The notes beneath the pieces were generated by a model that made no database searches, had not been told where the DNA came from, and saw only the letters and a list, made by a program, of their open reading frames with translations. Positions 1 through 5,604 of a DNA stretch of 8,341 nucleotides are shown here, piece by piece. Source of the stretch: Verrucomicrobia bacterium UBA6354 (GTDB taxonomy: Bacteria > Verrucomicrobiota > Kiritimatiellia > RFP12 > UBA1067); assembly GCA_002440145.1 (NCBI GenBank), contig DJRS01000019.1, positions 1 through 8,341 on the forward strand, in the 5' to 3' direction. How positions within the stretch are numbered: position 1 is the stretch's first letter; each line of letters begins with the position of its first letter. The position numbers and the translations under genes were made by a program.

Positions 1-250
1 CCATCTCGCGGCCGCCGCGCATGACGTAGCCGACGTTTTCGAACTTATAGCCGTCGCACGCGCCGCCGGGGATGGAGTCCTTCTCAAGGATATGCACCCG
101 CTCGCCCTTCATCTGACCGTCACGGACAAGATAGCAGGCTGCCGTCAGAGCGGCAAGGCCGCTGCCGACGATATAGGCCGATTTGTTGTCCACGCCTTCC
201 GGCTTTTTGGGTCTTGCAAACGCTTCATAGTTACCGCTCGAATAATACAT
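1..250 (-). CDS. ohyA: Oleate hydratase (MCRA family), N-terminal part, cut by the window start
   Basis: Only the first 83 residues lie in the window. The protein begins MYYSSGNYEAFARPKKPEG and continues with a dinucleotide-binding motif, VGSGLAALTAA (residues 28-38, with G29 and G31), followed by the acidic end of the second strand (HILEKD), a GGACDG turn and MRGGREM. This is the FAD-binding amino end of oleate hydratase, formerly called myosin-cross-reactive antigen. The family adds water across the cis-9 double bond of oleic or linoleic acid to give 10-hydroxy fatty acids, which detoxifies unsaturated fatty acids in gut Firmicutes. The start is fixed by a GGAGG ribosome site (complement of 259-263) eight bases before the ATG. 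A TetR regulator lies upstream on the same strand, beyond a terminator and a palindromic element. Family assignment is firm; the catalytic part is not visible. Confidence 0.93.
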   Translation of the reverse strand, partial: MYYSSGNYEAFARPKKPEGVDNKSAYIVGSGLAALTAACYLVRDGQMKGERVHILEKDSIPGGACDGYKFENVGYVMRGGREM

Positions 251-266
251 GATTCATACCTCCATT

Positions 267-293
267 TAGCGTCAGTTGACAAGGGCACGCATG
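267..293 (+). repeat. Left terminal inverted repeat of the palindromic element
   Basis: The arm begins TAGCGTCAGTTGACAAGGGC and ends in CATG. It pairs with the complement of 512-538 at 25 of 27 bases; the differences are T at 276 and G at 289. Pairing stops on both sides of the arm. Confidence 0.88.
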
Positions 294-322
294 CCCGCAG
301 GACGTTCCGGCCCGCCTTTCGC

Positions 323-373
323 GGCGTTATCGTCCTTGACAGGCGACAGCCTGCCTGCGTCCTCTGCCTTGCG
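323..373 (+). repeat. Internal arm, left copy, with GACA-loop hairpin
   Basis: This 51-bp stretch matches the reverse complement of 433-483 at 40 positions without gaps. It starts with GCGTTATC and ends with TCTGCCTTGC. Its centre is a hairpin, CAGGC-GACA-GCCTG (340-353). In the other copy the stem bases are changed on both sides while the GACA loop is kept. Confidence 0.8.
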
Positions 374-432
374 AAAAACGCGCCGGAGCGCCCGGCGGGT
401 CTTCGAGTTTTCCCGGAGCATGGACGGCAGCT

Positions 433-483
433 GGCAAGGCAGACGAGGCAGATGGGCTGTCGCCCATCAACGAGGATAACGCA
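433..483 (-). repeat. Internal arm, right copy (inverted), with GACA-loop hairpin
   Basis: Read on the minus strand this is the partner of 323-373. Its central hairpin is GATGGGC-GACA-GCCCATC (complement of 451-468), a seven-bp perfect stem. The stem changes relative to the left copy are compensatory. Confidence 0.8.
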
Positions 484-511
484 GCCAGCTGCTGTTCAGG
501 CCCGGGAAAAC

Positions 512-538
512 CATGTGTGCCCTTGTCAGCTGACGCTA
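512..538 (-). repeat. Right terminal inverted repeat of the palindromic element
   Basis: Read on the minus strand it begins TAGCGTCAGCTGACAAGGGC and ends in CATG, matching the left arm at 25 of 27 positions. The next plus-strand bases are TA, so the exact target duplication cannot be fixed from one copy. Confidence 0.88.
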
Positions 539-572
539 TAGTCTGGAAACGATGCTTTATGTTTCCCTTTCG

Positions 573-610
573 ATGGTATGAGCATACTACAGGTTCAAAA
601 AAGATACCAT
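573..610. other. Inverted repeats between terminator and palindromic element
   Basis: ATGGTAT (573-579) and ATACCAT (604-610) are perfect inverted copies 24 bases apart, and the first overlaps a tighter inverted repeat, GTATG-AG-CATAC (576-587). The stretch lies where the oleate hydratase promoter should be, downstream of the TetR terminator. I see no convincing -35/-10 pair in it on the minus strand. It may be a regulator site, but the match could be chance in an AT-richer stretch. Confidence 0.3.
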
Positions 611-616
611 AAGCAG

Positions 617-651
617 AAAACGCCCGGTGATAAAGTTCTTATCACCGGGCG
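617..651 (-). terminator. Rho-independent terminator of the TetR-family gene
   Basis: A perfect 13-bp stem, CGCCCGGTGATAA (621-633) with its complement at 639-651, closes a five-base loop. Read on the minus strand it is followed by TTTT (complement of 617-620) and lies 20 bases past the regulator's stop codon. It therefore separates the regulator transcript from the oleate hydratase downstream. The plus-strand side is also followed by a T-run (665-670), but no plus-strand gene ends here. Confidence 0.88.
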
Positions 652-671
652 CTGTATTGTATAGTTTTTTA

Positions 672-1250
672 TCAAACGGGCGGATCTGATGGGGCATCGA
701 GCCGGAGACGCTCCAGCGCAGCGGCAACGCTGCCGTGAATGACACAGTCGAGCCGGTCGATGATCTGCTTCGGCTCGCCCTTCATGTCGTGCTTGATCCA
801 GTCGAGCATCAGGCCGACGAAGGCGTATTTATAGACGTTGGCGATGAACGCCTTGTCCTCCGGCCGGACGGACATGCCGGCCGCCTGCTCTTCGACCACG
901 CCCTCAAGGAGGTCATACGTCAGCTTATAGAGGTAATTTTCCACCTGCTCACGGCTGACGGAGTGGTAGACGTTCATGATGAACGGCTTATTGGCCAGCA
1001 CCGCTTCAAAGATCTGCGCAAAGCCCTGCTGCCACGTCTCATACGTCTTTTTCCCGGCCAGCGCCTTGGCTGCATCCTCCTGACACGACCATTCGACAAG
1101 GTCATAGATATCCTTGAAATGATAGTAAAACGTCATGCGGTTGATGCCGCAGTCGTCGGCAATGTCGCTGATGGTGATCTTGCTGAGGGGCTTCTGCAAA
1201 AGAAGGTTCTTGAGCGACTGCTCCAGCGCGCGCTTGGTAAGGTCGGACAT
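672..1250 (-). CDS. TetR-family transcriptional regulator (TetR_C_8-like)
   Basis: The 192-residue protein has a TetR DNA-binding head: the helix-turn-helix runs about residues 25-45 (ITISDIADDCGINRMTFYYH), the classic TetR signature with F/Y-Y-H-F at its end. The remainder is helical and resembles the short TetR_C_8 type seen in DhaS-like regulators of Firmicutes. The chosen ATG (complement of 1248-1250) has AGGAG(A) (complement of 1257-1262) six bases upstream; a longer in-frame start at 1307 lacks this and would overlap the predicted promoter. The gene is divergent from the GntR operon and is the nearest regulator upstream of oleate hydratase, so control of fatty-acid detoxification is a plausible job. 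The ligand is unknown. It has its own terminator. Confidence 0.9.
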   Translation of the reverse strand: MSDLTKRALEQSLKNLLLQKPLSKITISDIADDCGINRMTFYYHFKDIYDLVEWSCQEDAAKALAGKKTYETWQQGFAQIFEAVLANKPFIMNVYHSVSREQVENYLYKLTYDLLEGVVEEQAAGMSVRPEDKAFIANVYKYAFVGLMLDWIKHDMKGEPKQIIDRLDCVIHGSVAAALERLRLDAPSDPPV

Positions 1251-1278
1251 GACAAGTCTCCTGTTTTGTGTTTTCTCC

Positions 1279-1307
1279 AGCTTACCCGGTTTCCCCGAAA
1301 AAGTCAA
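1279..1307 (-). promoter_or_regulatory. Predicted sigma-70-type promoter for the TetR-family gene
   Basis: On the minus strand TTGACT (complement of 1302-1307) is followed after 17 bases by TAAGCT (complement of 1279-1284). The -35 box is strong and the -10 weak. Transcription would start near 1272, giving a leader of about 20 bases with the AGGAG site. An overlapping alternative, TTGTGA-17-TACACT reading leftward from 1356, would run through the operators. Confidence 0.5.
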
Positions 1308-1317
1308 GCGAATGGGC

Positions 1318-1346
1318 TTGACAGGAAAGTGTATTATGTGTATAAT
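1318..1346 (+). promoter_or_regulatory. Consensus sigma-70/SigA promoter of the GntR-ABC operon
   Basis: TTGACA (1318-1323), 17 bases, TATAAT (1341-1346): both boxes are perfect and the spacing optimal. Start of transcription is expected near 1353, giving a leader of about 38 bases to the chosen GntR start. Such a strong promoter suggests that repression is the normal control, and the -10 box lies inside the first operator-like repeat. Confidence 0.88.
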
Positions 1347-1351
1347 ACGGT
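1326..1351. promoter_or_regulatory. Operator-like repeat 1, overlapping the -10 box
   Basis: The site reads AAAGTGTAT, nine bases, AATACGGT, and has a perfect seven-bp inverted repeat inside it (GTATTAT-GTGT-ATAATAC, 1331-1348). It covers the -10 box of the rightward promoter. The AGTGTA-spacer-TAC layout resembles boxes described for YtrA-type GntR regulators, so autorepression by the first gene of the operon is the likely use. Confidence 0.6.
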
Positions 1352-1354
1352 CAC

Positions 1355-1380
1355 AAAGTGTATGACACGAGTAATACGGT
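1355..1380. promoter_or_regulatory. Operator-like repeat 2, just after the transcription start
   Basis: This is a direct copy of the preceding site, offset by 29 bp: AAAGTGTAT and AATACGGT are identical and only the middle differs (20 of 26 bases match). The centre is itself partly palindromic (14 of 18 bases over 1360-1377). It lies between the expected transcription start and the GntR start codon. Confidence 0.6.
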
Positions 1381-1390
1381 GGTGAGCGGT

Positions 1391-1774
1391 ATGGTATCGT
1401 TTGAGACGTTCCGGCCGGTGGACGGGATGCCGGTGTATTTGCAGATCATCAATTTCATCAAGCGCGGCGCGATCGCCGGAACGATCACGGACGGCGAAGA
1501 GCTGCCGTCCAGGCGCGTCGTCTCGGCGCTTCTGGGCATCAATCCGAACACGGTGCAGAAGGCCTTTCATCTTCTGGAGGAGGAATCGCTCATGGAATCG
1601 CGGACAGGCGCAAAAAGCTGCATGACGTTGCCGCCCGGGACGCTTGCGCGGCTGCGGCGGGAAGTTTTGTCTGACGAGCTGCGCGCCATGGCACGAACGC
1701 TGCGGCAGATGGGCATTTCCCGGGACGAAGCGCTTCGCCTGCTCGGCGAGGCCTGGAAGGAGGAAGAGACATGA
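1391..1774 (+). CDS. GntR-family regulator, short YtrA-type
   Basis: The 127-residue protein is a GntR winged helix with a short tail. PVYLQIINFIKRGAIAG (14-30) is the first helix, ELPSRRVVSALLGINPNTVQKAF (37-59) is the recognition helix-turn-helix, and about residues 60-80 form the wing. There is no room for a large effector domain, as in the YtrA subfamily, whose members sit first in ABC transporter operons and repress them. The ATG at 1391 is preferred: it gives a normal leader after the promoter and begins at the conserved domain edge. In-frame GTG codons at 1358 and 1382 are possible but lie at or close to the transcription start. Its last bases overlap the next gene (ATGA), which implies translational coupling. 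Confidence 0.9.
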   Translation: MVSFETFRPVDGMPVYLQIINFIKRGAIAGTITDGEELPSRRVVSALLGINPNTVQKAFHLLEEESLMESRTGAKSCMTLPPGTLARLRREVLSDELRAMARTLRQMGISRDEALRLLGEAWKEEET

Positions 1775-2517
1775 AAAAGCACCTTTCTGTACTGGCGCTG
1801 CACCTTCGCGCGATGGGCTGGCGGCTGCCGCTGGTGCTGCTCGGCATGGCTGCGGTGGACGCGGCGGGATATTTCTGGTGCGTGCAGCGGGGCGGCATGA
1901 CGTTCACCGGGAATACCGGCGGGTTTTCCCTGCTGCTTCTCATTGCGTTTGCGGCGGGGATCCTCGGCTGCCAGATGCTGCTTTGCTTCTGCTTTGGCTC
2001 CAACAGCCGCTTTGGCTATACGCTGCGCCGGCTGTGGATCTCGGAGCGGCAGGTATTTCTCTGGAGCTTTGTCGGCGATCTTCTCTGCTTTCTGATCGTC
2101 TGGTGCGTGCAGATCATCTGCGCGGCGGGGCTGATGCTCCTGTACCAGCGCAGCGCGGAATATTCCGGCGGCGCACAGGGCGTTTTCGTTAATTTCTACC
2201 GGAACAGCACGCTGCACGGCCTTCTGCCGCTCGCGGACGGCTATGTGCTGGGGCGGAATCTCGCGTTCCTGCTCCTGCTCGCCGCCTCGACCGCGCATCT
2301 GCAGCTGCGGCAGCACCGGAAGGTGAAGCGATTCCCGTTCTGGTGCATCGCGACCGCGCTGGGCGTGGTGCGGCTCCTGCCGATCGATTACGGCAGCAGC
2401 AGCGGCGGCGGAGTCGTCAGTGCGGTCGCGGCGCTGTTCTTCGCGGGGATCTTTGTCATGCTGGCGCTCGCGCAGGCGCACGACGGATTGGAGGGACTGA
2501 CGGATGAACTGGACTAA
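1771..2517 (+). CDS. Six-helix membrane protein, probable ABC-2-type permease subunit
   Basis: The 248-residue protein starts MKKHLSVLALHLRAMGW and shows about six hydrophobic segments (near residues 16-36, 52-75, 93-123, 160-178, 190-205 and 214-237), with short loops and a charged tail. I recognise no named family from the sequence. The layout GntR, two membrane proteins, ATPase is typical of Firmicute exporters related to BcrAB/YtrABC-type systems, so it probably forms part of the transport channel. A GGAGG site lies inside the end of the GntR gene, and the stop region overlaps the following gene by 14 bases. The substrate is unknown; peptide antibiotic or lipid export would be guesses. 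Confidence 0.82.
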   Translation: MKKHLSVLALHLRAMGWRLPLVLLGMAAVDAAGYFWCVQRGGMTFTGNTGGFSLLLLIAFAAGILGCQMLLCFCFGSNSRFGYTLRRLWISERQVFLWSFVGDLLCFLIVWCVQIICAAGLMLLYQRSAEYSGGAQGVFVNFYRNSTLHGLLPLADGYVLGRNLAFLLLLAASTAHLQLRQHRKVKRFPFWCIATALGVVRLLPIDYGSSSGGGVVSAVAALFFAGIFVMLALAQAHDGLEGLTDELD

Positions 2518-3013
2518 GCGGCTCTCTCATTACGCCCCGCCCGGCACCGATCTGCGCGCAATGGCCATCAGCTATGGCCTTTGCATGCTGGTATTTCTCG
2601 TATCCTGGGGCGCGAGCTATTTTTTCGCCTGCAGCCGGGCGGTGCAGGAGCTCTATGAGCTGCGCTACGGCATAAAGATCCTGCAGGAGGACGCCGTGAT
2701 GCCGGCGCTGAACACGCTCATCCGGCACCGGCTCGCGGGCTTCTGGGTCTATGCGCTCGTCTGCGGCTATAATGTGTGGGCGAACTACGCGTCCTTTTCG
2801 CAGCAGACCAAAAGTATTTACGTCATGAAGCGCCTGAAAAGCAGCCGCGAACTGCACCGGCGCTGCCTGACGATGCCCGCAGCCGCGCTTGCGGCTGGCA
2901 TCCTCGTCTGTGCAATTCTATTGCTTCTTTTCGTGCTGGTCTACCGGCACAGCGTCCCGGCGCGCTGCATGCCGCCGGAGGAAATCCTGAATGTCTGGGG
3001 GGCGTTATTCTGA
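2504..3013 (+). CDS. Three-helix membrane protein, probable transporter subunit
   Basis: The 169-residue protein has hydrophobic segments near residues 19-43, 76-95 and 122-147, separated by a polar stretch and a basic loop (KRLKSSRELHRR). It is too short for a usual full ABC-2 permease (six helices). It could be a half-permease partner of the preceding protein or an accessory subunit. Its ATG lies inside the end of the previous gene behind a GGAGGGA site, and its TGA shares one base with the ATPase start (TGATG), so all three products are translationally coupled. No named family recognised. Confidence 0.8.
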   Translation: MNWTKRLSHYAPPGTDLRAMAISYGLCMLVFLVSWGASYFFACSRAVQELYELRYGIKILQEDAVMPALNTLIRHRLAGFWVYALVCGYNVWANYASFSQQTKSIYVMKRLKSSRELHRRCLTMPAAALAAGILVCAILLLLFVLVYRHSVPARCMPPEEILNVWGALF

Positions 3014-3672
3014 TGCTGGAAGTAAACAATCTCTGCAAGCACTACGGGCTCAAGCAGGCGCTGCGGGACGTGAGCCTGACCGTCGGGCCGGGTGAGATCA
3101 TCGGCCTGTTCGGCGAAAACGGCGCGGGCAAGACGACGCTGTTCAAGCTGATCACGGGGCAGCTCAAGCCGGTCGAGGGGACGTTTTCGGTCGGCGAGAC
3201 GGTCAAACTGAGCTATGTGGACCAGACGCGCAGCGAGCTCAAGGCGGACGAGACGGTCTACGAGGCGATCACGGGGGGCGGGGAGTTCGTCAATCTGGCG
3301 GGAACGACGATGATGAACGGGCGCGCCTACTGCAGCCGGTTCAACTTCCGCGGGCCCGACCAGCAGAAGAAGGTGGGCGTTCTTTCGGGCGGCGAACGCA
3401 ACCGGGTGCATCTGGCGAAACTTCTCACGGCGGGCGGTAACCTGCTTCTTCTGGACGAGCCGACGAACGATCTGGACGTGGCGACGTTGCGCTCGCTCGA
3501 GGAAGGGTTGCAGGATTTCGGCGGGTGCGTCATGGTCGTGTCGCACGACCGCTGGTTCCTGGACCGCATCGCGACCCATATCCTCGCGTTCGAGGGCGAC
3601 GGGCGCACAACCTGGTTCGAGGGCGGCTATTCGGACTATCACGAGGCCATGGCCCGCCGCCGCGCCAAATAA
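3013..3672 (+). CDS. Chimeric ABC ATPase: transporter ATPase start joined to EttA C-terminal domain
   Basis: The 219-residue frame is open and has a complete ABC motif set: Walker A GENGAGKT (34-41), signature LSGGERNR (124-131), Walker B LLLLDEP (144-150), H-loop VVSHDRWFLDR with H178. The first ~43 residues (MLEVNNLCKHYGLKQALRDV and on) are those of an exporter ATPase and fit the operon. From about residue 44 (FKLITGQLKPVEGTF) it is the second ABC domain of EttA, the ABC-F factor that gates ribosomes by energy state: note VGETVKLSYVDQ, SRFNFRGPDQQKKVG, RWFLDRIATHILAFEGD and WFEGGYSDY. EttA is about 550 residues with two ABC domains; its first domain and arm are absent here. Neither family contains such a protein normally, so this is most likely an artificial join of two genes. 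If real, it would be an exporter ATPase with most of its core replaced. Confidence 0.85.
   Translation: MLEVNNLCKHYGLKQALRDVSLTVGPGEIIGLFGENGAGKTTLFKLITGQLKPVEGTFSVGETVKLSYVDQTRSELKADETVYEAITGGGEFVNLAGTTMMNGRAYCSRFNFRGPDQQKKVGVLSGGERNRVHLAKLLTAGGNLLLLDEPTNDLDVATLRSLEEGLQDFGGCVMVVSHDRWFLDRIATHILAFEGDGRTTWFEGGYSDYHEAMARRRAK
3112..3147 (+). other. Probable chimera breakpoint within the Walker A codons
   Basis: E35 of the Walker A motif (3115-3117) is usual in exporter ATPases, whereas EttA usually has GPNGAGKT or GANGAGKS. F44-K45 (3142-3147) begins the EttA-like LFK-ITGQ segment. The join therefore lies in the roughly 24 bases for N36 to L43, codons that both parent genes could share exactly. 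Confidence 0.65.
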
Positions 3673-3695
3673 TCATCTGAAAGGGAGGACAAGAC

Positions 3696-5540
3696 ATGTG
3701 CGGAATTGTGGGTTTTTCGAGCCATACGCGGAGCGCGGTCGCTCCGCTCCTCAACGGATTGCGGCGATTGGAGTATCGCGGCTACGATTCGGCCGGCGTG
3801 GCGCTTGAATCGCCGGACGGTCTTTTCGTCTGCAAGTGCAAGGGGAAAGTCGCCGAATTGGCGCGCGAGCTCGCCGCGAAATTGAACGAGGGGCAGAAGG
3901 CGTCCTACAAGCTTGGCATCGCCCACACGCGCTGGGCGACGCACGGCCTGCCTACGGAGGTGAATGCGCATCCGCAACTCGCCGACGGAGGCAATCTCGC
4001 GCTTGTGCACAACGGCATCATCGAGAACTATGCCGCCCTGCGCGCCAAGCTCGAGCAACGCGGTTGCGTGTTCGTGTCGCAAACCGACACGGAGGTTTTG
4101 GCGCATCTCATCGCCACGTTCGACAAAGGGGATTTTCTATCCGCCGTCACGCAGGCGCTGAAACAGGTGCGCGGCACCTACGGCATCGCCGTTCTTTCGC
4201 GGCGGCATCCGGGCGAAATGATCGTCGCGCGCTGCGGCAGTCCGCTCGTGGTCGGCGTGGGCGAGGACGCGACGATCGTGGCGAGCGACGTGTCGGCGAT
4301 AGTCGAGCACACGCGGCAGGTCATCTATCTGGACGACGGCGACGTCGCGCGCGTGACGCCGGAAGGCGTGAACGTCTATACGCTCGACAATGCGCCCGTG
4401 ACGCGCGAAGTGTGCGAAGTGGACTGGAATCTGGACGCGGTGGAGAAGGGCGGATTCGCCCATTTCATGCTCAAGGAGATATTCGAGCAGCCCGAGATTT
4501 TGCGCAATACCATCCGCGGTCGGCTTGATTTCGCCAACGGGACAGCCATCCTCTCGGGGCTCAACCTGTCTCCGCGCGAACTTGCGAGCATCCAGCGCAC
4601 GGTCATCGTGGCCTGCGGCACGTCGCTTCATGCGGGCATGGCGGCCAAGTATCTGATCGAAGCCTTGGCGGACATTCCCGCTTCGCCCGAGCAGGCGGCG
4701 GAGTTCCGCTACTGCAATCCCATCGTGGGGCCGGACGATCTGGTTCTGGCCGTTTCCCAGTCTGGAGAGACGGCGGATACGCTGGCCGCCGTGCGCGAGT
4801 CCATCCGCAAGGGTGCGCTCGTGGTCGGTCTCTGCAACGTCGTCGGCTCGACCATCGCGCGCGAGATCGGGCGCGGCGTCTATCTGCATGCGGGTCCCGA
4901 GATCTCCGTCGCCTCGACGAAAGCTTTCACGGCGCAGGTGACGACATTGTTGATGATTGCCCTCAAACTGGGGCGCACGCGGCGTTTCTCGCGCGAGGAA
5001 GGCGTCCGCCTGTGCGAAGAGATCACCGCGCTCCCCGACCGTGTGGCGGAAGTCCTCAAGCAAAACGACGCGATCGCCAAGATAGCCGAGAAGTATGCGC
5101 AGGCCGCGGACATGTTCTTCATCGGCCGCGGCATCCTGTATCCGACCGCGCTCGAGGGCGCGCTGAAGATGAAGGAAGTCAGCTATCTGCACGCCGAGGG
5201 CTATCAGGCGGCCGAGCTCAAACACGGGCCCATCGCGCTGCTGGACGAAAAAACGCCGGTCGTGGCGTTGCTGAACGACATTCCCGGCAAGGACAAGACG
5301 ATCGGGAACGTGCAGGAATGCCGCGCACGCCAGGCTCCCGTCATCGGCATTGTCACGAAAGGGGATGCGACCGCCGCGGCACATTGCAACGACGTCATCG
5401 AACTGCCGGCGACGACGGAGCATACGGCGCCTGTCGTGACTGCGATAGCCCTGCAGCTTTTCGCCTATCATGTCGCGCGCCTGCGCGGTTGCGAGATCGA
5501 TCAGCCGCGCAATCTGGCGAAATCCGTCACGGTCGAGTGA
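3696..5540 (+). CDS. glmS: Glutamine--fructose-6-phosphate aminotransferase (isomerising)
   Basis: GlmS makes glucosamine-6-phosphate from fructose-6-phosphate and glutamine in the cytosol, the first step towards UDP-GlcNAc for peptidoglycan and lipopolysaccharide. The 614-residue length is usual. The glutaminase domain starts with the nucleophile C2 (MCGIVGF), then EYRGYDSAG (26-34), HTRWATHG (77-84) and HNGIIENY (105-112). The two SIS sugar domains show CGTSLHAG (307-314), SQSGETADT (354-362), the EGYQAAELKHGP segment with E501 and H510, and the family C-terminus PRNLAKSVTVE with K609 and a free end. The start has GGGAGG (3683-3688) seven bases upstream and lies 23 bases after the EttA stop, so the two were probably co-transcribed. 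The gap is far too short for a glmS ribozyme. The gene is intact. Confidence 0.98.
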   Translation: MCGIVGFSSHTRSAVAPLLNGLRRLEYRGYDSAGVALESPDGLFVCKCKGKVAELARELAAKLNEGQKASYKLGIAHTRWATHGLPTEVNAHPQLADGGNLALVHNGIIENYAALRAKLEQRGCVFVSQTDTEVLAHLIATFDKGDFLSAVTQALKQVRGTYGIAVLSRRHPGEMIVARCGSPLVVGVGEDATIVASDVSAIVEHTRQVIYLDDGDVARVTPEGVNVYTLDNAPVTREVCEVDWNLDAVEKGGFAHFMLKEIFEQPEILRNTIRGRLDFANGTAILSGLNLSPRELASIQRTVIVACGTSLHAGMAAKYLIEALADIPASPEQAAEFRYCNPIVGPDDLVLAVSQSGETADTLAAVRESIRKGALVVGLCNVVGSTIAREIGRGVYLHAGPEISVASTKAFTAQVTTLLMIALKLGRTRRFSREEGVRLCEEITALPDRVAEVLKQNDAIAKIAEKYAQAADMFFIGRGILYPTALEGALKMKEVSYLHAEGYQAAELKHGPIALLDEKTPVVALLNDIPGKDKTIGNVQECRARQAPVIGIVTKGDATAAAHCNDVIELPATTEHTAPVVTAIALQLFAYHVARLRGCEIDQPRNLAKSVTVE

Positions 5541-5565
5541 CAAGAAGCGCGAAATGTGCTATAAT
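5537..5565 (+). promoter_or_regulatory. Predicted sigma-70-type promoter of the secreted-protein gene
   Basis: GTGACA (5537-5542), 17 bases, TATAAT (5560-5565). The -35 box overlaps the glmS stop codon and the -10 is perfect. Transcription would start near 5572, leaving a leader of about 33 bases with AAGGAG (5592-5597). It may also drive the RNase R-like gene and the kinase downstream. Confidence 0.75.
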
Positions 5566-5604
5566 CTGCTCCGTAGGCTGGAGAGTAGAGAAAGGAGCAC
5601 AAAG

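Larger units (their letters stand above)
267..538. mobile_element. MITE-like palindromic element, 272 bp, no coding capacity
   Basis: The element is bounded by 27-bp inverted repeats (267-293 and 512-538) differing at two positions, each ending in TA at its outer edge. TA at both ends fits a TA target duplication, as in MITEs mobilised by IS630/Tc1-mariner transposases, though the duplication could equally be part of the repeat. The inside is also inverted-symmetric: 323-373 matches the complement of 433-483 at 40 of 51 positions. Further nested stems are CCCGCC/GGCGGG (311-316/394-399), TTTCGC/GCGAAA (317-322/371-376), TTTTCCCGG/CCGGGAAAA (408-416/502-510) and GCAGCTGGC/GCCAGCTGC (427-435/484-492). 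No credible gene is inside. It sits three bases upstream of the oleate hydratase ribosome site, so it may lie in that gene's leader. The alternative is a large structured RNA. Confidence 0.7.

Noticed and set aside
92..541. Open frame of 149 codons on the plus strand
   Set aside because: It runs antisense to the oleate hydratase start and through the palindromic element, with no ribosome site and no recognisable domain.
735..1385. Open frame of 216 codons antisense to the TetR gene
   Set aside because: It mirrors the codons of a clear TetR protein and has no domain character of its own.
1358..1390. GTG starts for the GntR gene at 1358 or 1382
   Set aside because: 1358 would leave about five bases of leader after the predicted transcription start and would place coding sequence in operator 2; the added residues are not part of the GntR domain.
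1567..2481. Long minus-strand frame of 304 codons opposite the GntR and membrane genes
   Set aside because: Low-complexity Arg/Gln/Glu/Ala-rich translation typical of the antisense of GC-rich coding DNA; the plus-strand genes have ribosome sites and overlaps.
2776..3012. Upstream extension of the ATPase frame
   Set aside because: It overlaps the three-helix membrane gene in another frame and has no ABC similarity; the ATG at 3013 starts right at the ABC domain.
3673..3695. glmS ribozyme upstream of glmS
   Set aside because: Only 23 bases separate the two genes, far too little for the ribozyme core.
4137..5543. Minus-strand frame of 468 codons
   Set aside because: Exact antisense shadow of glmS.
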